A stretch of DNA of 64,000 nt from NCBI GenBank assembly GCA_024693285.1, contig JAILLE010000020.1, positions 62,001 to 126,000 of the forward strand, in the 5' to 3' direction. This stretch comes from Bacteroidales bacterium. Lineage in GTDB: Bacteria > Bacteroidota > Bacteroidia > Bacteroidales > UBA932. The notes under the pieces were generated by a model. It searched no databases. It was given only the letters and a program-made list of their open reading frames with translations, and was not told the origin of the DNA. Position numbers and translations under genes: made by a program. Below, in pieces: positions 53,708 through 62,919 of this stretch; within the stretch, counting starts at the first letter, position 1, and each line of letters starts with the position of its first letter.

Positions 53708-53727
53708 CAACAAATCATAAAGGTATT

Positions 53728-53958
53728 ATGGCAAAAATGAAAGGAGCGACAGTCGTCGACACCGAGAGATGCAAGGGCTGCAATCTCTGCGTCGTCGCCT
53801 GCCCGCTTGATGTCCTCGCCCTGACGGGCAAGGAAGTGAACCGCAAGGGCTACAATTTTGCCCATGAGGTTCTGGCTGACACCTGTACCGGTTGCGCTTC
53901 CTGCGCCACAGTCTGTCCGGACGGGTGTATTACCGTTTACCGTCTTAAAACCGAGTAG
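53728..53958 (+). CDS. 2-oxoacid:ferredoxin oxidoreductase, 2x[4Fe-4S] ferredoxin subunit
   Basis: The 76-residue protein has two CxxCxxCxxxC clusters (Cys15, 18, 21, 25 and Cys53, 56, 59, 63), typical of the delta subunit. It passes electrons from the TPP site to ferredoxin and is the first of four subunit genes. Confidence 0.93.
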   Translation: MAKMKGATVVDTERCKGCNLCVVACPLDVLALTGKEVNRKGYNFAHEVLADTCTGCASCATVCPDGCITVYRLKTE

Positions 53959-53962
53959 AACT

Positions 53963-55042
53963 ATGGCAGATCAGGAAATCACATTGATGAAAGGCAACGA
54001 GGCGATTGCCCACGCCGCGATCCGCTGCGGTTGCGACGGCTATTTCGGCTATCCTATCACCCCCCAGTCCGAGGTCTTGGAGACCCTTGCTGAGCAGAAA
54101 CCATGGGAGACCACCGGCATGGTGGTCCTTCAGGCTGAGAGCGAGGTGTCCTCGATCAATATGGTCTATGGTGGGGCCAGCACCGGCAAGAAGGTCATGA
54201 CTTCCTCTTCCAGCCCTGGAGTCAGCCTCATGCAGGAAGGTATCTCTTACATGGCGGGAGCCGAGCTTCCCGCTCTGATTGTCAACGTAATGAGGGGAGG
54301 CCCCGGACTCGGGACCATCCAGCCCAGCCAGTCGGACTATTTCCAGGCCTGCAAGGGTGGCGGTCATGGTGATTATCACCTGATTGTCCTGGCCCCCGCA
54401 TCTGTTCAGGAAATGGCTGATTTCGTGGATCTTGCGTTCACTCTTGCTTTCCGTTACCGCAATCCGGCTATGATTCTCGCGGACGGCGCCATCGGCCAGA
54501 TGATGGAGAAAGTGGTTCTCCCTCCGTTCAAGCCTCGCCGCACTGAGGAGGAGATCATTAAGGAGTGCCCTTGGGCCACCACAGGTCGTGTCGGCGGAAG
54601 GAAGCCTAATATCATCACCTCACTCGAGCTCCGCTCAGAGGAAATGGAGATAATCAATCTCCGTATCCAGGCCAAGTACCGCGAGATCGAGGAGAAGGAA
54701 GTCCGCTATGAGGAATTCATGCTTGATGATGCTGAATATGCGATCGTAGCTTTCGGATCGGCCGCCCGTATCGCCAAGAAGAGCATCGAGATCGCACGCG
54801 CGCAGGGAATCAAGGTAGGTCTGTTACGTCCGATCACCCTCTGGCCGTTCCCGACCAAGGAAGTCCAGGCTCTCGCCAGCCGGGTCAAGGGTATCCTCTC
54901 GCTTGAGATCAACGCCGGACAGATGGTCGAGGATATCCGCCTCGCCGTCGAAGGCGCTGTGCCTGTCCGTCATTTCGGCCGTCTCGGCGGAATCATTCCT
55001 GATCCTGACGAGGTTGTCGATGTCCTCAAACGTTCATTCTAA
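53963..55042 (+). CDS. vorB: 2-oxoacid:ferredoxin oxidoreductase, alpha subunit (VorB-like)
   Basis: The ATG at 53963 (MADQEITLMKG) is preferred; the frame upstream overlaps the ferredoxin gene. The 359-residue protein has the pyrimidine-binding domain (GNEAIAHAAIRCGCDGYFGY, PITPQSEVLETL, MVVLQAESEVSSINMVYGGA, TSSSSPGVSLM) and a C-terminal transketolase-like part. It matches the VorB-type 3-methyl-2-oxobutanoate oxidoreductase subunit. 2-Oxoglutarate as substrate is an alternative. Confidence 0.92.
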   Translation: MADQEITLMKGNEAIAHAAIRCGCDGYFGYPITPQSEVLETLAEQKPWETTGMVVLQAESEVSSINMVYGGASTGKKVMTSSSSPGVSLMQEGISYMAGAELPALIVNVMRGGPGLGTIQPSQSDYFQACKGGGHGDYHLIVLAPASVQEMADFVDLAFTLAFRYRNPAMILADGAIGQMMEKVVLPPFKPRRTEEEIIKECPWATTGRVGGRKPNIITSLELRSEEMEIINLRIQAKYREIEEKEVRYEEFMLDDAEYAIVAFGSAARIAKKSIEIARAQGIKVGLLRPITLWPFPTKEVQALASRVKGILSLEINAGQMVEDIRLAVEGAVPVRHFGRLGGIIPDPDEVVDVLKRSF

Positions 55043-55054
55043 CACTTCAGAGCC

Positions 55055-55828
55055 ATGACAAGAGAAGAAATCATAGAGAAAGGCCAGGTGGTCTACAAGA
55101 AACCCGCCTTGCTGAATGACACTCCGATGCATTACTGCCCCGGCTGCAGCCATGGTGTGGTGCACAAACTCGTGGCAGAGGTTGTAGAGGAGATGGGCAT
55201 GACTGAGAAGACGATCGCTATCTCACCTGTGGGGTGCGCCGTTTTCGCTTACAAATATATTGATGTAGACTGGCAGGAGGCCGCCCACGGAAGGGCTCCG
55301 GCACTCGCCAGCGCCACAAAGCGTCTCTGGCCTGACAGGCTGGTCTTCACCTATCAAGGTGACGGTGACCTCGCCTGCATCGGAACTGCGGAGACTATCC
55401 ACGCCCTCAATCGCGCGGAGAACATCACCATCATATTCATCAACAACGCCATTTACGGCATGACCGGTGGCCAGATGGCCCCGACCACCTTGCTTGGAAT
55501 GAAGACCGCCACCTGCCCTTACGGTAGGGAAGTGAGTCTCCACGGCTATCCTCTCAAGATAACTGAGCTTGCCGCCAATCTTGATGGAACCTGCTATGTG
55601 ACCCGCCAGTCCGTCCATTCCGTGGCGGCTATCAACAGGGCGAAGAAAGCCATCAGGAAGGCTTTCGAGTACTCAATGCAGGGCAAGGGATCCAATCTCG
55701 TCGAGATTGTCTCAACTTGCAACTCCGGTTGGAAGATGAGCCCCGAGAAGGCCAACAAATGGATGGAGGAGAATATGTTCGCGTTCTACCATCTCGGAGA
55801 TCTTAAAGACACTGGTGCTGACAAATAA
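55055..55828 (+). CDS. 2-oxoacid:ferredoxin oxidoreductase, TPP-binding beta subunit
   Basis: The 257-residue protein has the Cys-rich start HYCPGCSHGVVHKL, the SPVGCAVF segment, and the TPP/Mg motif QGDGDLACIGTAETIHA with the NNAIYGMTGGQ end. It forms the active site with the alpha subunit, 12 bases upstream. Confidence 0.93.
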   Translation: MTREEIIEKGQVVYKKPALLNDTPMHYCPGCSHGVVHKLVAEVVEEMGMTEKTIAISPVGCAVFAYKYIDVDWQEAAHGRAPALASATKRLWPDRLVFTYQGDGDLACIGTAETIHALNRAENITIIFINNAIYGMTGGQMAPTTLLGMKTATCPYGREVSLHGYPLKITELAANLDGTCYVTRQSVHSVAAINRAKKAIRKAFEYSMQGKGSNLVEIVSTCNSGWKMSPEKANKWMEENMFAFYHLGDLKDTGADK

Positions 55829-55840
55829 ATCGACAAGACC

Positions 55841-56383
55841 ATGACAGAAGAGATAATTATAGCCGGATTCGGAGGACAGGGAGTCCTCTCAATGGGCAAG
55901 ATCCTGGCCTACGCCGGTCTTATGGAAGGCAAGGAAGTCACTTGGATGCCGGCCTATGGCCCTGAGCAGAGAGGTGGCACAGCCAATGTCACCGTGATCG
56001 TCAGCGATGATCCGGTCTCGTCACCTATTCTTTCCAGCTACGATACGGCCATCGTCCTTAACCAGCCTTCGTTGGAGAAGTTCGAGCCGAAGGTCAAGCC
56101 GGGCGGCACCCTCATTTATGATGGCTATGGCATCCCTGAGCCGCCGACCAGGAAAGACATTGATGTCTATCGTATCGACGCCATGGACGCCGCGGCTGAG
56201 ATGAACCTTATCAAGACATTCAATATGATTGTCTTAGGAGGTCTGCTGAAGATCCATCCAGTAGTCGGGATCGAGAGTGTTCTCGCGGCTTTGCGCAAGA
56301 CCCTCCCCGAGCGTCACCACCACCTCATCCCCAAGAATGAGGAGGCTATCCGCAAGGGCATGGAAATCATCAAAAAGCTCTAG
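55841..56383 (+). CDS. 2-oxoacid:ferredoxin oxidoreductase, gamma subunit
   Basis: The 180-residue protein has the gamma-domain start IIIAGFGGQGVLSMGKILAYAG, MPAYGPEQRGGTANV, and FNMIVLGGLLK. It binds CoA in the four-subunit enzyme. Its last 14 bases overlap the end of the convergent TonB-receptor gene. Confidence 0.93.
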   Translation: MTEEIIIAGFGGQGVLSMGKILAYAGLMEGKEVTWMPAYGPEQRGGTANVTVIVSDDPVSSPILSSYDTAIVLNQPSLEKFEPKVKPGGTLIYDGYGIPEPPTRKDIDVYRIDAMDAAAEMNLIKTFNMIVLGGLLKIHPVVGIESVLAALRKTLPERHHHLIPKNEEAIRKGMEIIKKL

Positions 56384-58361
56384 TGTAGGCCACTGAAGGT
56401 ATTACCGGAAGAAATCTTATCGTTTTTATAGAAGAACCCGGACCGTCATCAGCGTCACCCGCGACAGGAATGACAAGGTTCGGGTTCTTCCTGTTATACG
56501 CATTGTAGACGCCGAGGCTCCAGAGCCTCTCCCCATGGCGTCTCTCTTTGCTGTGAGTCAGTCCCAGGTCCAGTCTGTGGCTCGGAGGAAGACGGTAATT
56601 GCCTCTGTGCGGCATATTTCCGTCAGCGTCAGGGAGTGTTATCGCTCCGCCGGAGGAATATGTCCATGTGGCGCCGGCACTCCATCCATGCCTTAAAGTT
56701 TGTTCAATTACCGTGGTCAGGCTATGCCGGCAGTCGTATCTGCATGGGAACCATTCCCCGCCACTGATGGATTTGTCAGGGAATCTTCTTTCGCTCTTGG
56801 AGAGTGTGTATCCGAGCCAGCCGGTGGTTTTACCTACACTTTTCCTTATGAATAGCTCAATACCGTAAGATCGGCCGATCCCTGCCGCCACATCCTCTTC
56901 CCAAGTCTTGAAATCGTCTATGAATATAACATCATCTTTATATTCCAGGACTCCTTTCATTCTCTTCCAATAGCCTTCAGCGGATATTTCCCAACCTTTC
57001 CCGTATTCGTGGCTCAGTCCTAGAGATACTTGGTCGGAAATCATCGGTCCGATGGATTTCGTGACCGGTACGATCAGATCCACCGGAAGGATCGCGACAG
57101 TGGATGAGAGTTGATGAATATGTTGGGAAACTCTTGAATATGATGCCTTTAACTTGGCGGTAGGATTATTTCCGATAATTGCCGTGAGCCTTGGTTCCGG
57201 GATAAACCTCGAGTTCCCTCCGGAAGAAGAAAAGACCATCCGCAGTCCGGCTTCGACCGAAAACCCTTCGGCTAAAATGATCTTATCGCCAGCATAGATC
57301 GCTGATTCAAAACCAGTCACTGTGGTTTTTCCTGTTTCCTTGTTTCCGAAATCTGATTCGGGATTGAACTCATGACGGATGGCCTCAGTCCCGAACCTGA
57401 CTCCATGACCTGCCATGCCATTGAACACTAAATCCGCTTTGGCAACCAAGTCTCCTAGACCGGCACGGTATCCCTCACGGGATGCTCCTTTCGCCTTTAT
57501 CCCAGTGTCCATTGAATATCCGCTCCAGGCGAAGATGATGTCAGATGATAGGTCGCCGCTCCATCGCCTTTTCCAATCTAATGCCGCCATAGTCGTTCCC
57601 CATTTGAAGTCAGTTTTTTCTTCATCTTCCTTGTAATAGAGTTTGTCTTTGCTTGTGAAACAGCTAATATTTAATAAGTTACGTTTATTTACTTGCATAG
57701 ATACTTTCGTGTGGAGATCGTGAAACCAGAAGTTCCCTGGGATCTTTAAAATCCTGAATAATCCGTCCATCAGCAGGGTGTGCATGCCTCGACCGCTGAC
57801 TGAATAAGACGCCTTACCTCCAGCGATCGGGCCTTCAAGGTGGAACTTGTCGCTGATTATTCCTAATCCATAGCATCCTGAAGCATTCGTCCTGAAGGAG
57901 TCAGTTGTGTTTATCTCGAGGACGCTCGATGCCCTTCCGCCTAATCTGGCCGGGAAGAGACCCTTATGGATGACAGCCTCGTGGACGGCCTCACTTTGGA
58001 AAGGGGAAAAGAGTCCGAGCAGGTGGCCTTGACAATAAATCGGGACCCCGTCCAGCAGGATCAGGTTCTCGTCAGAACCTCCGCCCCTGACATACATCCC
58101 GGACAAGCCCTCAGTTCCTGCCTGTATTCCTGGAAGTAATTGGATGGTTTTCAATATGTCCGGCTCCCCGAGCAGGGCGGGAGCGTTCTTGATCATGTCA
58201 GCTGGGATAACAATCGATCCCGCTCCGCCATTCCCGGATCCTTTCCGCTCGGAGATGATCGATTCCTTTATGACTATGCTGGTGTCCCTTTTTGTTTGCG
58301 CTTCAATGCCAATAGGGATCCAGATGCCGATAATGACGATAATATAGGTGAGGTTTTTCAT
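56370..58361 (-). CDS. TonB-dependent outer-membrane receptor
   Basis: The 663-residue protein has a signal peptide (ending IGIEAQ), a TonB plug (ILKTIQLLPGIQAGTEGLSGMYVRGGG, LILLDGVPIY), and a C-terminal beta-barrel ending in an aromatic residue (SVAYTRAF). The CarboxypepD_reg-like domain common at the N-terminus of this group is absent, so the plug begins within about 45 residues of the start. No SusD partner is next to it, so the ligand could be a metal complex, vitamin or peptide. Confidence 0.88.
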   Translation of the reverse strand: MKNLTYIIVIIGIWIPIGIEAQTKRDTSIVIKESIISERKGSGNGGAGSIVIPADMIKNAPALLGEPDILKTIQLLPGIQAGTEGLSGMYVRGGGSDENLILLDGVPIYCQGHLLGLFSPFQSEAVHEAVIHKGLFPARLGGRASSVLEINTTDSFRTNASGCYGLGIISDKFHLEGPIAGGKASYSVSGRGMHTLLMDGLFRILKIPGNFWFHDLHTKVSMQVNKRNLLNISCFTSKDKLYYKEDEEKTDFKWGTTMAALDWKRRWSGDLSSDIIFAWSGYSMDTGIKAKGASREGYRAGLGDLVAKADLVFNGMAGHGVRFGTEAIRHEFNPESDFGNKETGKTTVTGFESAIYAGDKIILAEGFSVEAGLRMVFSSSGGNSRFIPEPRLTAIIGNNPTAKLKASYSRVSQHIHQLSSTVAILPVDLIVPVTKSIGPMISDQVSLGLSHEYGKGWEISAEGYWKRMKGVLEYKDDVIFIDDFKTWEEDVAAGIGRSYGIELFIRKSVGKTTGWLGYTLSKSERRFPDKSISGGEWFPCRYDCRHSLTTVIEQTLRHGWSAGATWTYSSGGAITLPDADGNMPHRGNYRLPPSHRLDLGLTHSKERRHGERLWSLGVYNAYNRKNPNLVIPVAGDADDGPGSSIKTIRFLPVIPSVAYTRAF

Positions 58362-58432
58362 GATTCTTGCAGGTTTTCCCGCGAATATGTCCTTTTTTCG
58401 CTCACTTCCTTCGAGTTGGGAGGGGTTTTTAT

Positions 58433-58440
58433 TAAATTTG
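58433..58440 (+). promoter_or_regulatory. Possible -7 element of the M23-mscS-purN genes
   Basis: TAAATTTG matches TAnnTTTG exactly but lies only 5 bases before the ATG, so the mRNA would be leaderless or nearly so. No well-spaced TTTG is present upstream. Confidence 0.4.
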
Positions 58441-58445
58441 CGTTT

Positions 58446-59696
58446 ATGGCAAAAAAGTTTCTTAACATACTTTTTGTTTTTGTAGGCATGTCTTCGATTC
58501 TGTTTTTATCCGGCTGCCACACGAAACCTGTGGGGACGGTGGATGAGGTGTCAGTTGCCCCTCTTCCTCCGGAAGGGTTCAGGATCGATGAGTTTGACAT
58601 GATGGAGGAGAAGGTACGTCCTGGGGAGGCCTTTACCTCTCTAATGGTCAGATTGGGAATGACTTCCGATGATGCCATGTCACTTGCCGGGTTATGCGAC
58701 ACGGTCTTCGATGTCAGGAAAATGCGGGCTGGAAATGCCGTGTACGCATATTACACTGTCGACACGACCGCCGCTGGTCCGGAGGCTGAGGTTTCCCTCA
58801 AATACGTGGTCTACAAGAAGGATAAGACACACGGGACGGTTTTCAAGACTTCCGACTCTCTGGCCGTCTGGAGTTTCTCCCGTCCTGTGGAAACTGTCCG
58901 GAAATATTCCGACGTGACTATCACCAGCTCTTTATGGAATGATATGACCGCGGCGGGAGCTCCTGCTGGCCTTATTGTCTCTTTATCTGAGATTTACGCC
59001 TGGTCCGTGGACTTTTTTGGACTTCAGCAAGGGGATCGGTTCAAGATCCTGTATGACGAGAGTACTTGCGATGGGGATGTCGTATCTGTAGACCCTATTT
59101 ACTATGCGGAGTTTGTGAGAGGGGAGACCGTTGTCCCGGCGATCTTGTTTGATCAGGGTGACGGTGGAAACCAGTATTGGAAAGAGGATGGAGCCAGCTT
59201 GCGCAAGGCTTTCCTTAAGGCTCCGTTGAAGTTCACGAGGATCAGTTCCGGATTCTCTTACCATCGTAAGCATCCGGTCACCGGCAAGGTCAGAGCACAC
59301 ACCGCCGTCGATTATGCCGCCCCAACCGGCACTCCTGTCATGTCGATCGGAGATGGTACTGTGTTGAGCGCCGGTTGGACCAATGGTGGCGGCAACACGG
59401 TAAAGATCCGTCACAACGCGACTTACACCACATCCTACATGCACCTCTCCCGTTACGCTTCCGGTATCAAGGCCGGTACCCATGTCAGACAAGGAGATGT
59501 GATCGGATACGTAGGCGCGACCGGCGTCGCCACCGGACCTCATCTGGATTTCAGGGTGTGGAAAAACGGGACACCTGTCAACCCACTTACGCTTGATTCT
59601 CCCTCTGAGGAGCCTATCAAGCCGGAGAATCTGGCCGCCCTGGACTCCGCTCATGTTTATTACAAGCATATAATTGATTCATTGATAGTTAGATAA
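58446..59696 (+). CDS. M23-family peptidoglycan peptidase, lipoprotein
   Basis: The ATG at 58446 gives 416 aa with a lipoprotein signal ending LSGC (Cys24). An N-terminal LysM- or opacity-like part is followed by the M23 domain from about residue 270. The first zinc site HTAVDYA (HxxxD) and the SYMHLS block are kept, but the usual HxH is read as GPHLDFR, with Asp where the second His is normally found. This variant could still bind zinc or may be inactive. It starts an operon with the mscS-like gene 4 bases after. Confidence 0.88.
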   Translation: MAKKFLNILFVFVGMSSILFLSGCHTKPVGTVDEVSVAPLPPEGFRIDEFDMMEEKVRPGEAFTSLMVRLGMTSDDAMSLAGLCDTVFDVRKMRAGNAVYAYYTVDTTAAGPEAEVSLKYVVYKKDKTHGTVFKTSDSLAVWSFSRPVETVRKYSDVTITSSLWNDMTAAGAPAGLIVSLSEIYAWSVDFFGLQQGDRFKILYDESTCDGDVVSVDPIYYAEFVRGETVVPAILFDQGDGGNQYWKEDGASLRKAFLKAPLKFTRISSGFSYHRKHPVTGKVRAHTAVDYAAPTGTPVMSIGDGTVLSAGWTNGGGNTVKIRHNATYTTSYMHLSRYASGIKAGTHVRQGDVIGYVGATGVATGPHLDFRVWKNGTPVNPLTLDSPSEEPIKPENLAALDSAHVYYKHIIDSLIVR

Positions 59697-59700
59697 TACC

Positions 59701-62340
59701 ATGCGAGCAAGAAAAGTAATCCTGTCCGCCCTGCTGACTGTAGCGTTGCTGCTGATCCCTTCGGGAAGATCTTCAGCGGTTTTCAACGAGAGAGATCTTG
59801 CCAAGACTCTTCAGGTTCTGCGCTATGAGTTGGCCAAGGCCTACACCGAGATGTCCAGAAGTCAGGTGGGATTTGAGATGCAGCAAGTCAAGCAGCACGA
59901 GCGGTTGATTGAGCTTGTCAAGAGTTGCAACGAACTCTCACTGATGCTATATTCCCAGAAGCAGGACTTCACTTTCGACTTGACCTATGCTTTGCGGCAG
60001 GTTACTGACCAGTACAACGGTTTCACACAGACTAAAGTGCCGTTCGACAATATCCTGTCATATTTCGATGTGGAGATTGACCGTTTCGACCGTCTCCTCA
60101 AGGCTCTCAAGATCTTGCCTCCAGAGTTGATACAGGTTCCGGACAGCCTTGGACCGTCTCTGCTCGGCGCTTTAGCCATGACCCTTCACATCGCCACATT
60201 TGCCGATTTCACCGCTCCACTTGAGGAAGGGAAAGATGTCGTTGACCTGCAGGAAGAGGCCCCGAAGTTTGATTTCCAGCTAGATAGCCTTTCACAGATT
60301 GACAGGGACAGCTGCATTTTCTACGCCACGCAGCTTCTCGGCATGTTCACCGACCTGCGTGACAAAATGGTCGAGGACAAGTCATATTACACCTCTACTG
60401 ATCACCGCCTTCGTGAGGCTTACGACTATGCCCAGAGCCGTTATAAGCTTGTCCAGAAGAGGATTTTCGTTGAAGGCCAAAGGAATTATTGGTATGTGAT
60501 CACTCATTTGGGACAGTTCGCGAAGCGCGCGTTCAGTGATTTCAAGGACAAATATTCCAATGACATTCTTGGAAAGGGAATCCGGAGCGAATGGAGGGGA
60601 CCGATAGTGCTCGGTTTCTCTTTCATCATCCTTGTCTATCTCGCTCTCGCCGCGTTTATCAGCTGGCTTTCAATGAAAGGATTGAAACGGAAGTTGAAGG
60701 TATTCAAGACAGAACGGTTCGCCACAAGGGAGATGGCTTTCCTTATGCTGGCTTCTGTTATACTATTCGTGCTCATAGTCCTCATAGCCCGAGGCTCGGC
60801 CAAGATAGGCACACATTTCTATCTGATGGCCTCGTCACTCATAGTTGAGTTCTCCCTTCTTCTTATCGCCATCCTGCTTTCCATGCTCATCCGGTTTGAC
60901 GGGGAGCAGATCAATCCTGGTCTTAAGATGTATATGCCAGTCATGCTTTTGGGACTTCTGATCATAGCTTTCAGGATCATATTCATTCCCAATAGCTTGA
61001 TCAACCTGATTTTCCCGCCTATACTCCTGCTCTTCGCGTTCTGGCAGTCAATGACCTTCAAGAAGAACATCAGCAAAGTGCCGAAAATTGACCGCGATCT
61101 CGCTTCTGTGTCGCTCTTCGTGACCGCCGTGACCTTGGTTCTTTCTGTTGTGGGATATGTTCTCTTGGGACTCCAACTCTACATTTGGTGGATTTTCCAA
61201 CTTACTGTCCTGCAATTCATTTCAGCTGTCAAAGAGCTTGTCCGCAAGTATCACCAGCAGAAAGTCGGGACAAGAGTCAGGGCTTACAGGTTCAAGCATC
61301 CGGCCGAGATCGGTTCCGAGAAGGGAACCAGTTTCCTGGTGACATGGCTTTATGACCTTCTGGAAATGGTCATAATACCGGTCCTTATCCTGGTATCAAT
61401 TCCTTGCTGTCTCTTCCTCGCCTCCAGGGTCTTCGACCTCACAGAGATTTGCAAGACAGCCTTGTTCTATCCTTTCCTGGACATCACAGCCATTACCCTT
61501 TCGCTCTACAAGGTCCTGCTGGCTGTCGGCCTCTATTTCGTATTCAGATATATCGAGTACGCCGCCTGCTCCCTTTACAGGGTGTTCAAGATCAGGGACA
61601 CCATCGCGAAGTCAGGAACCGGCCTGCTGCGGGATAACGAGGTTAATCTGACTCTCGCCAACAATGTCATCTGGCTTGTGACTTGGGGTCTTTTTATCGT
61701 GGTGTTGATCGGCATTCTGAAGATCCCTACAAAGTCTCTTAATGTGATAGCCGCCGGTCTTGCCGCTGGTCTCGGATTCGCTATGAAGGACATACTCAAT
61801 AACTTCTTCTACGGGGTTCAACTCATGTCAGGAAGAGTCAGGGTCGGGGATACGCTCGAGTGTGATGGCATACGCGGCACGGTGGAGAATATCAGTTATC
61901 AGACCACTGTGATCCGCGCGGTAGACGGCAGTATGATTGCCTTCCCCAATGCGACCTTGTTCTCCAAGACCTTCAAGAACCTCACTAAGAGCGACTCTTA
62001 TGAATATATCGCCCTTCCTGTCGGCGTGGCTTATGGGACTGATGTGGAGAAAGCCAGAAGGGCGATTATAAGGGCGATGAAGCCTCTTTGCAAGCCCGAC
62101 AAGTTTGGCCGCGCGACAGTGAAGCCTTCATATGGTATCCAGGTCACTGTCAAGGGGTTCGGTGACAGCAGTGTGGATCTGGTGGTAAAGCAGTTCGTCC
62201 TTGTGGACCAACGCTATGCCTATGTCGCCAGAGCCAATGAGATCATCTACAAATCTCTTGCGGACAATGGTATTGAGATTCCGTTCCCGCAGAGGGATGT
62301 GTATATCAAGCATTTGCCGGAAAGTTCTGAAAAACAATAA
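59701..62340 (+). CDS. Large MscS-family mechanosensitive channel
   Basis: The 879-residue protein has a signal peptide, a periplasmic helical part (residues 25-300), about ten membrane segments, and a C-terminal MscS domain with IAAGLAAGLGFAMKDILNNF (pore helix), followed by GDTLECDGIRGTVENISYQT and IAFPNATLFSKTFKNLTKS. It relieves osmotic stress. Large size and extra segments resemble MscK/YbiO-like members. Confidence 0.9.
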   Translation: MRARKVILSALLTVALLLIPSGRSSAVFNERDLAKTLQVLRYELAKAYTEMSRSQVGFEMQQVKQHERLIELVKSCNELSLMLYSQKQDFTFDLTYALRQVTDQYNGFTQTKVPFDNILSYFDVEIDRFDRLLKALKILPPELIQVPDSLGPSLLGALAMTLHIATFADFTAPLEEGKDVVDLQEEAPKFDFQLDSLSQIDRDSCIFYATQLLGMFTDLRDKMVEDKSYYTSTDHRLREAYDYAQSRYKLVQKRIFVEGQRNYWYVITHLGQFAKRAFSDFKDKYSNDILGKGIRSEWRGPIVLGFSFIILVYLALAAFISWLSMKGLKRKLKVFKTERFATREMAFLMLASVILFVLIVLIARGSAKIGTHFYLMASSLIVEFSLLLIAILLSMLIRFDGEQINPGLKMYMPVMLLGLLIIAFRIIFIPNSLINLIFPPILLLFAFWQSMTFKKNISKVPKIDRDLASVSLFVTAVTLVLSVVGYVLLGLQLYIWWIFQLTVLQFISAVKELVRKYHQQKVGTRVRAYRFKHPAEIGSEKGTSFLVTWLYDLLEMVIIPVLILVSIPCCLFLASRVFDLTEICKTALFYPFLDITAITLSLYKVLLAVGLYFVFRYIEYAACSLYRVFKIRDTIAKSGTGLLRDNEVNLTLANNVIWLVTWGLFIVVLIGILKIPTKSLNVIAAGLAAGLGFAMKDILNNFFYGVQLMSGRVRVGDTLECDGIRGTVENISYQTTVIRAVDGSMIAFPNATLFSKTFKNLTKSDSYEYIALPVGVAYGTDVEKARRAIIRAMKPLCKPDKFGRATVKPSYGIQVTVKGFGDSSVDLVVKQFVLVDQRYAYVARANEIIYKSLADNGIEIPFPQRDVYIKHLPESSEKQ

Positions 62341-62346
62341 GTTGAT

Positions 62347-62919
62347 ATGGTCAATATGGCGATATTCGTGTCCGGTGGCGGCACAAATTGCGAGAATATC
62401 ATAAAGTATTTCGAAGGTTCTGAGGTCGCTCGTCCGGCGGTTGTCATCAGTAACAAGACTTCCGCCGGGGCCGTTGCCAAGGCGGAGCGGCTCGGAGTTC
62501 CAGTAGAGGTGGTTCCGAAGGCTGCGCTCAACAATCCGGATATCATTCTTCCACTGCTGGACAAGTATTCAGTTGACTTCATTGTCCTGGCAGGTTTCCT
62601 GCTTGTGATTCCGGGCTTTCTGATCGATGAATATGACCATAGGATGATCAATCTCCATCCCGCTATTCTTCCCAAGTTCGGAGGTATCGGAATGTACGGT
62701 CATCACGTCCATGAGGCCGTCAAGGCGGCAGGGGAGACAGAGACCGGGATGACAGTCCACTGGGTCACCCGGGAGGTTGACGGGGGAGACATCATCGCCC
62801 AGTTCTCCACTCCATTGGACCCAGACGACACTCCCGATGACATTGCCGCCAAAGAGCATGTCCTTGAGATGGAGCACTTCCCGCAAGTTATTGAGAAATT
62901 GCTGACTATTAATGAATAA
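62347..62919 (+). CDS. purN: Phosphoribosylglycinamide formyltransferase
   Basis: The 190-residue protein has the formyl-transferase motifs FVSGGGTNCENI, FIVLAGFLLVIPGFLI, the catalytic-region MINLHPAILPKFGG, and HWVTREVDGGDIIAQ. It adds the formyl group to GAR in purine synthesis. Its last 8 bases overlap the start of the next gene. Confidence 0.94.
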   Translation: MVNMAIFVSGGGTNCENIIKYFEGSEVARPAVVISNKTSAGAVAKAERLGVPVEVVPKAALNNPDIILPLLDKYSVDFIVLAGFLLVIPGFLIDEYDHRMINLHPAILPKFGGIGMYGHHVHEAVKAAGETETGMTVHWVTREVDGGDIIAQFSTPLDPDDTPDDIAAKEHVLEMEHFPQVIEKLLTINE

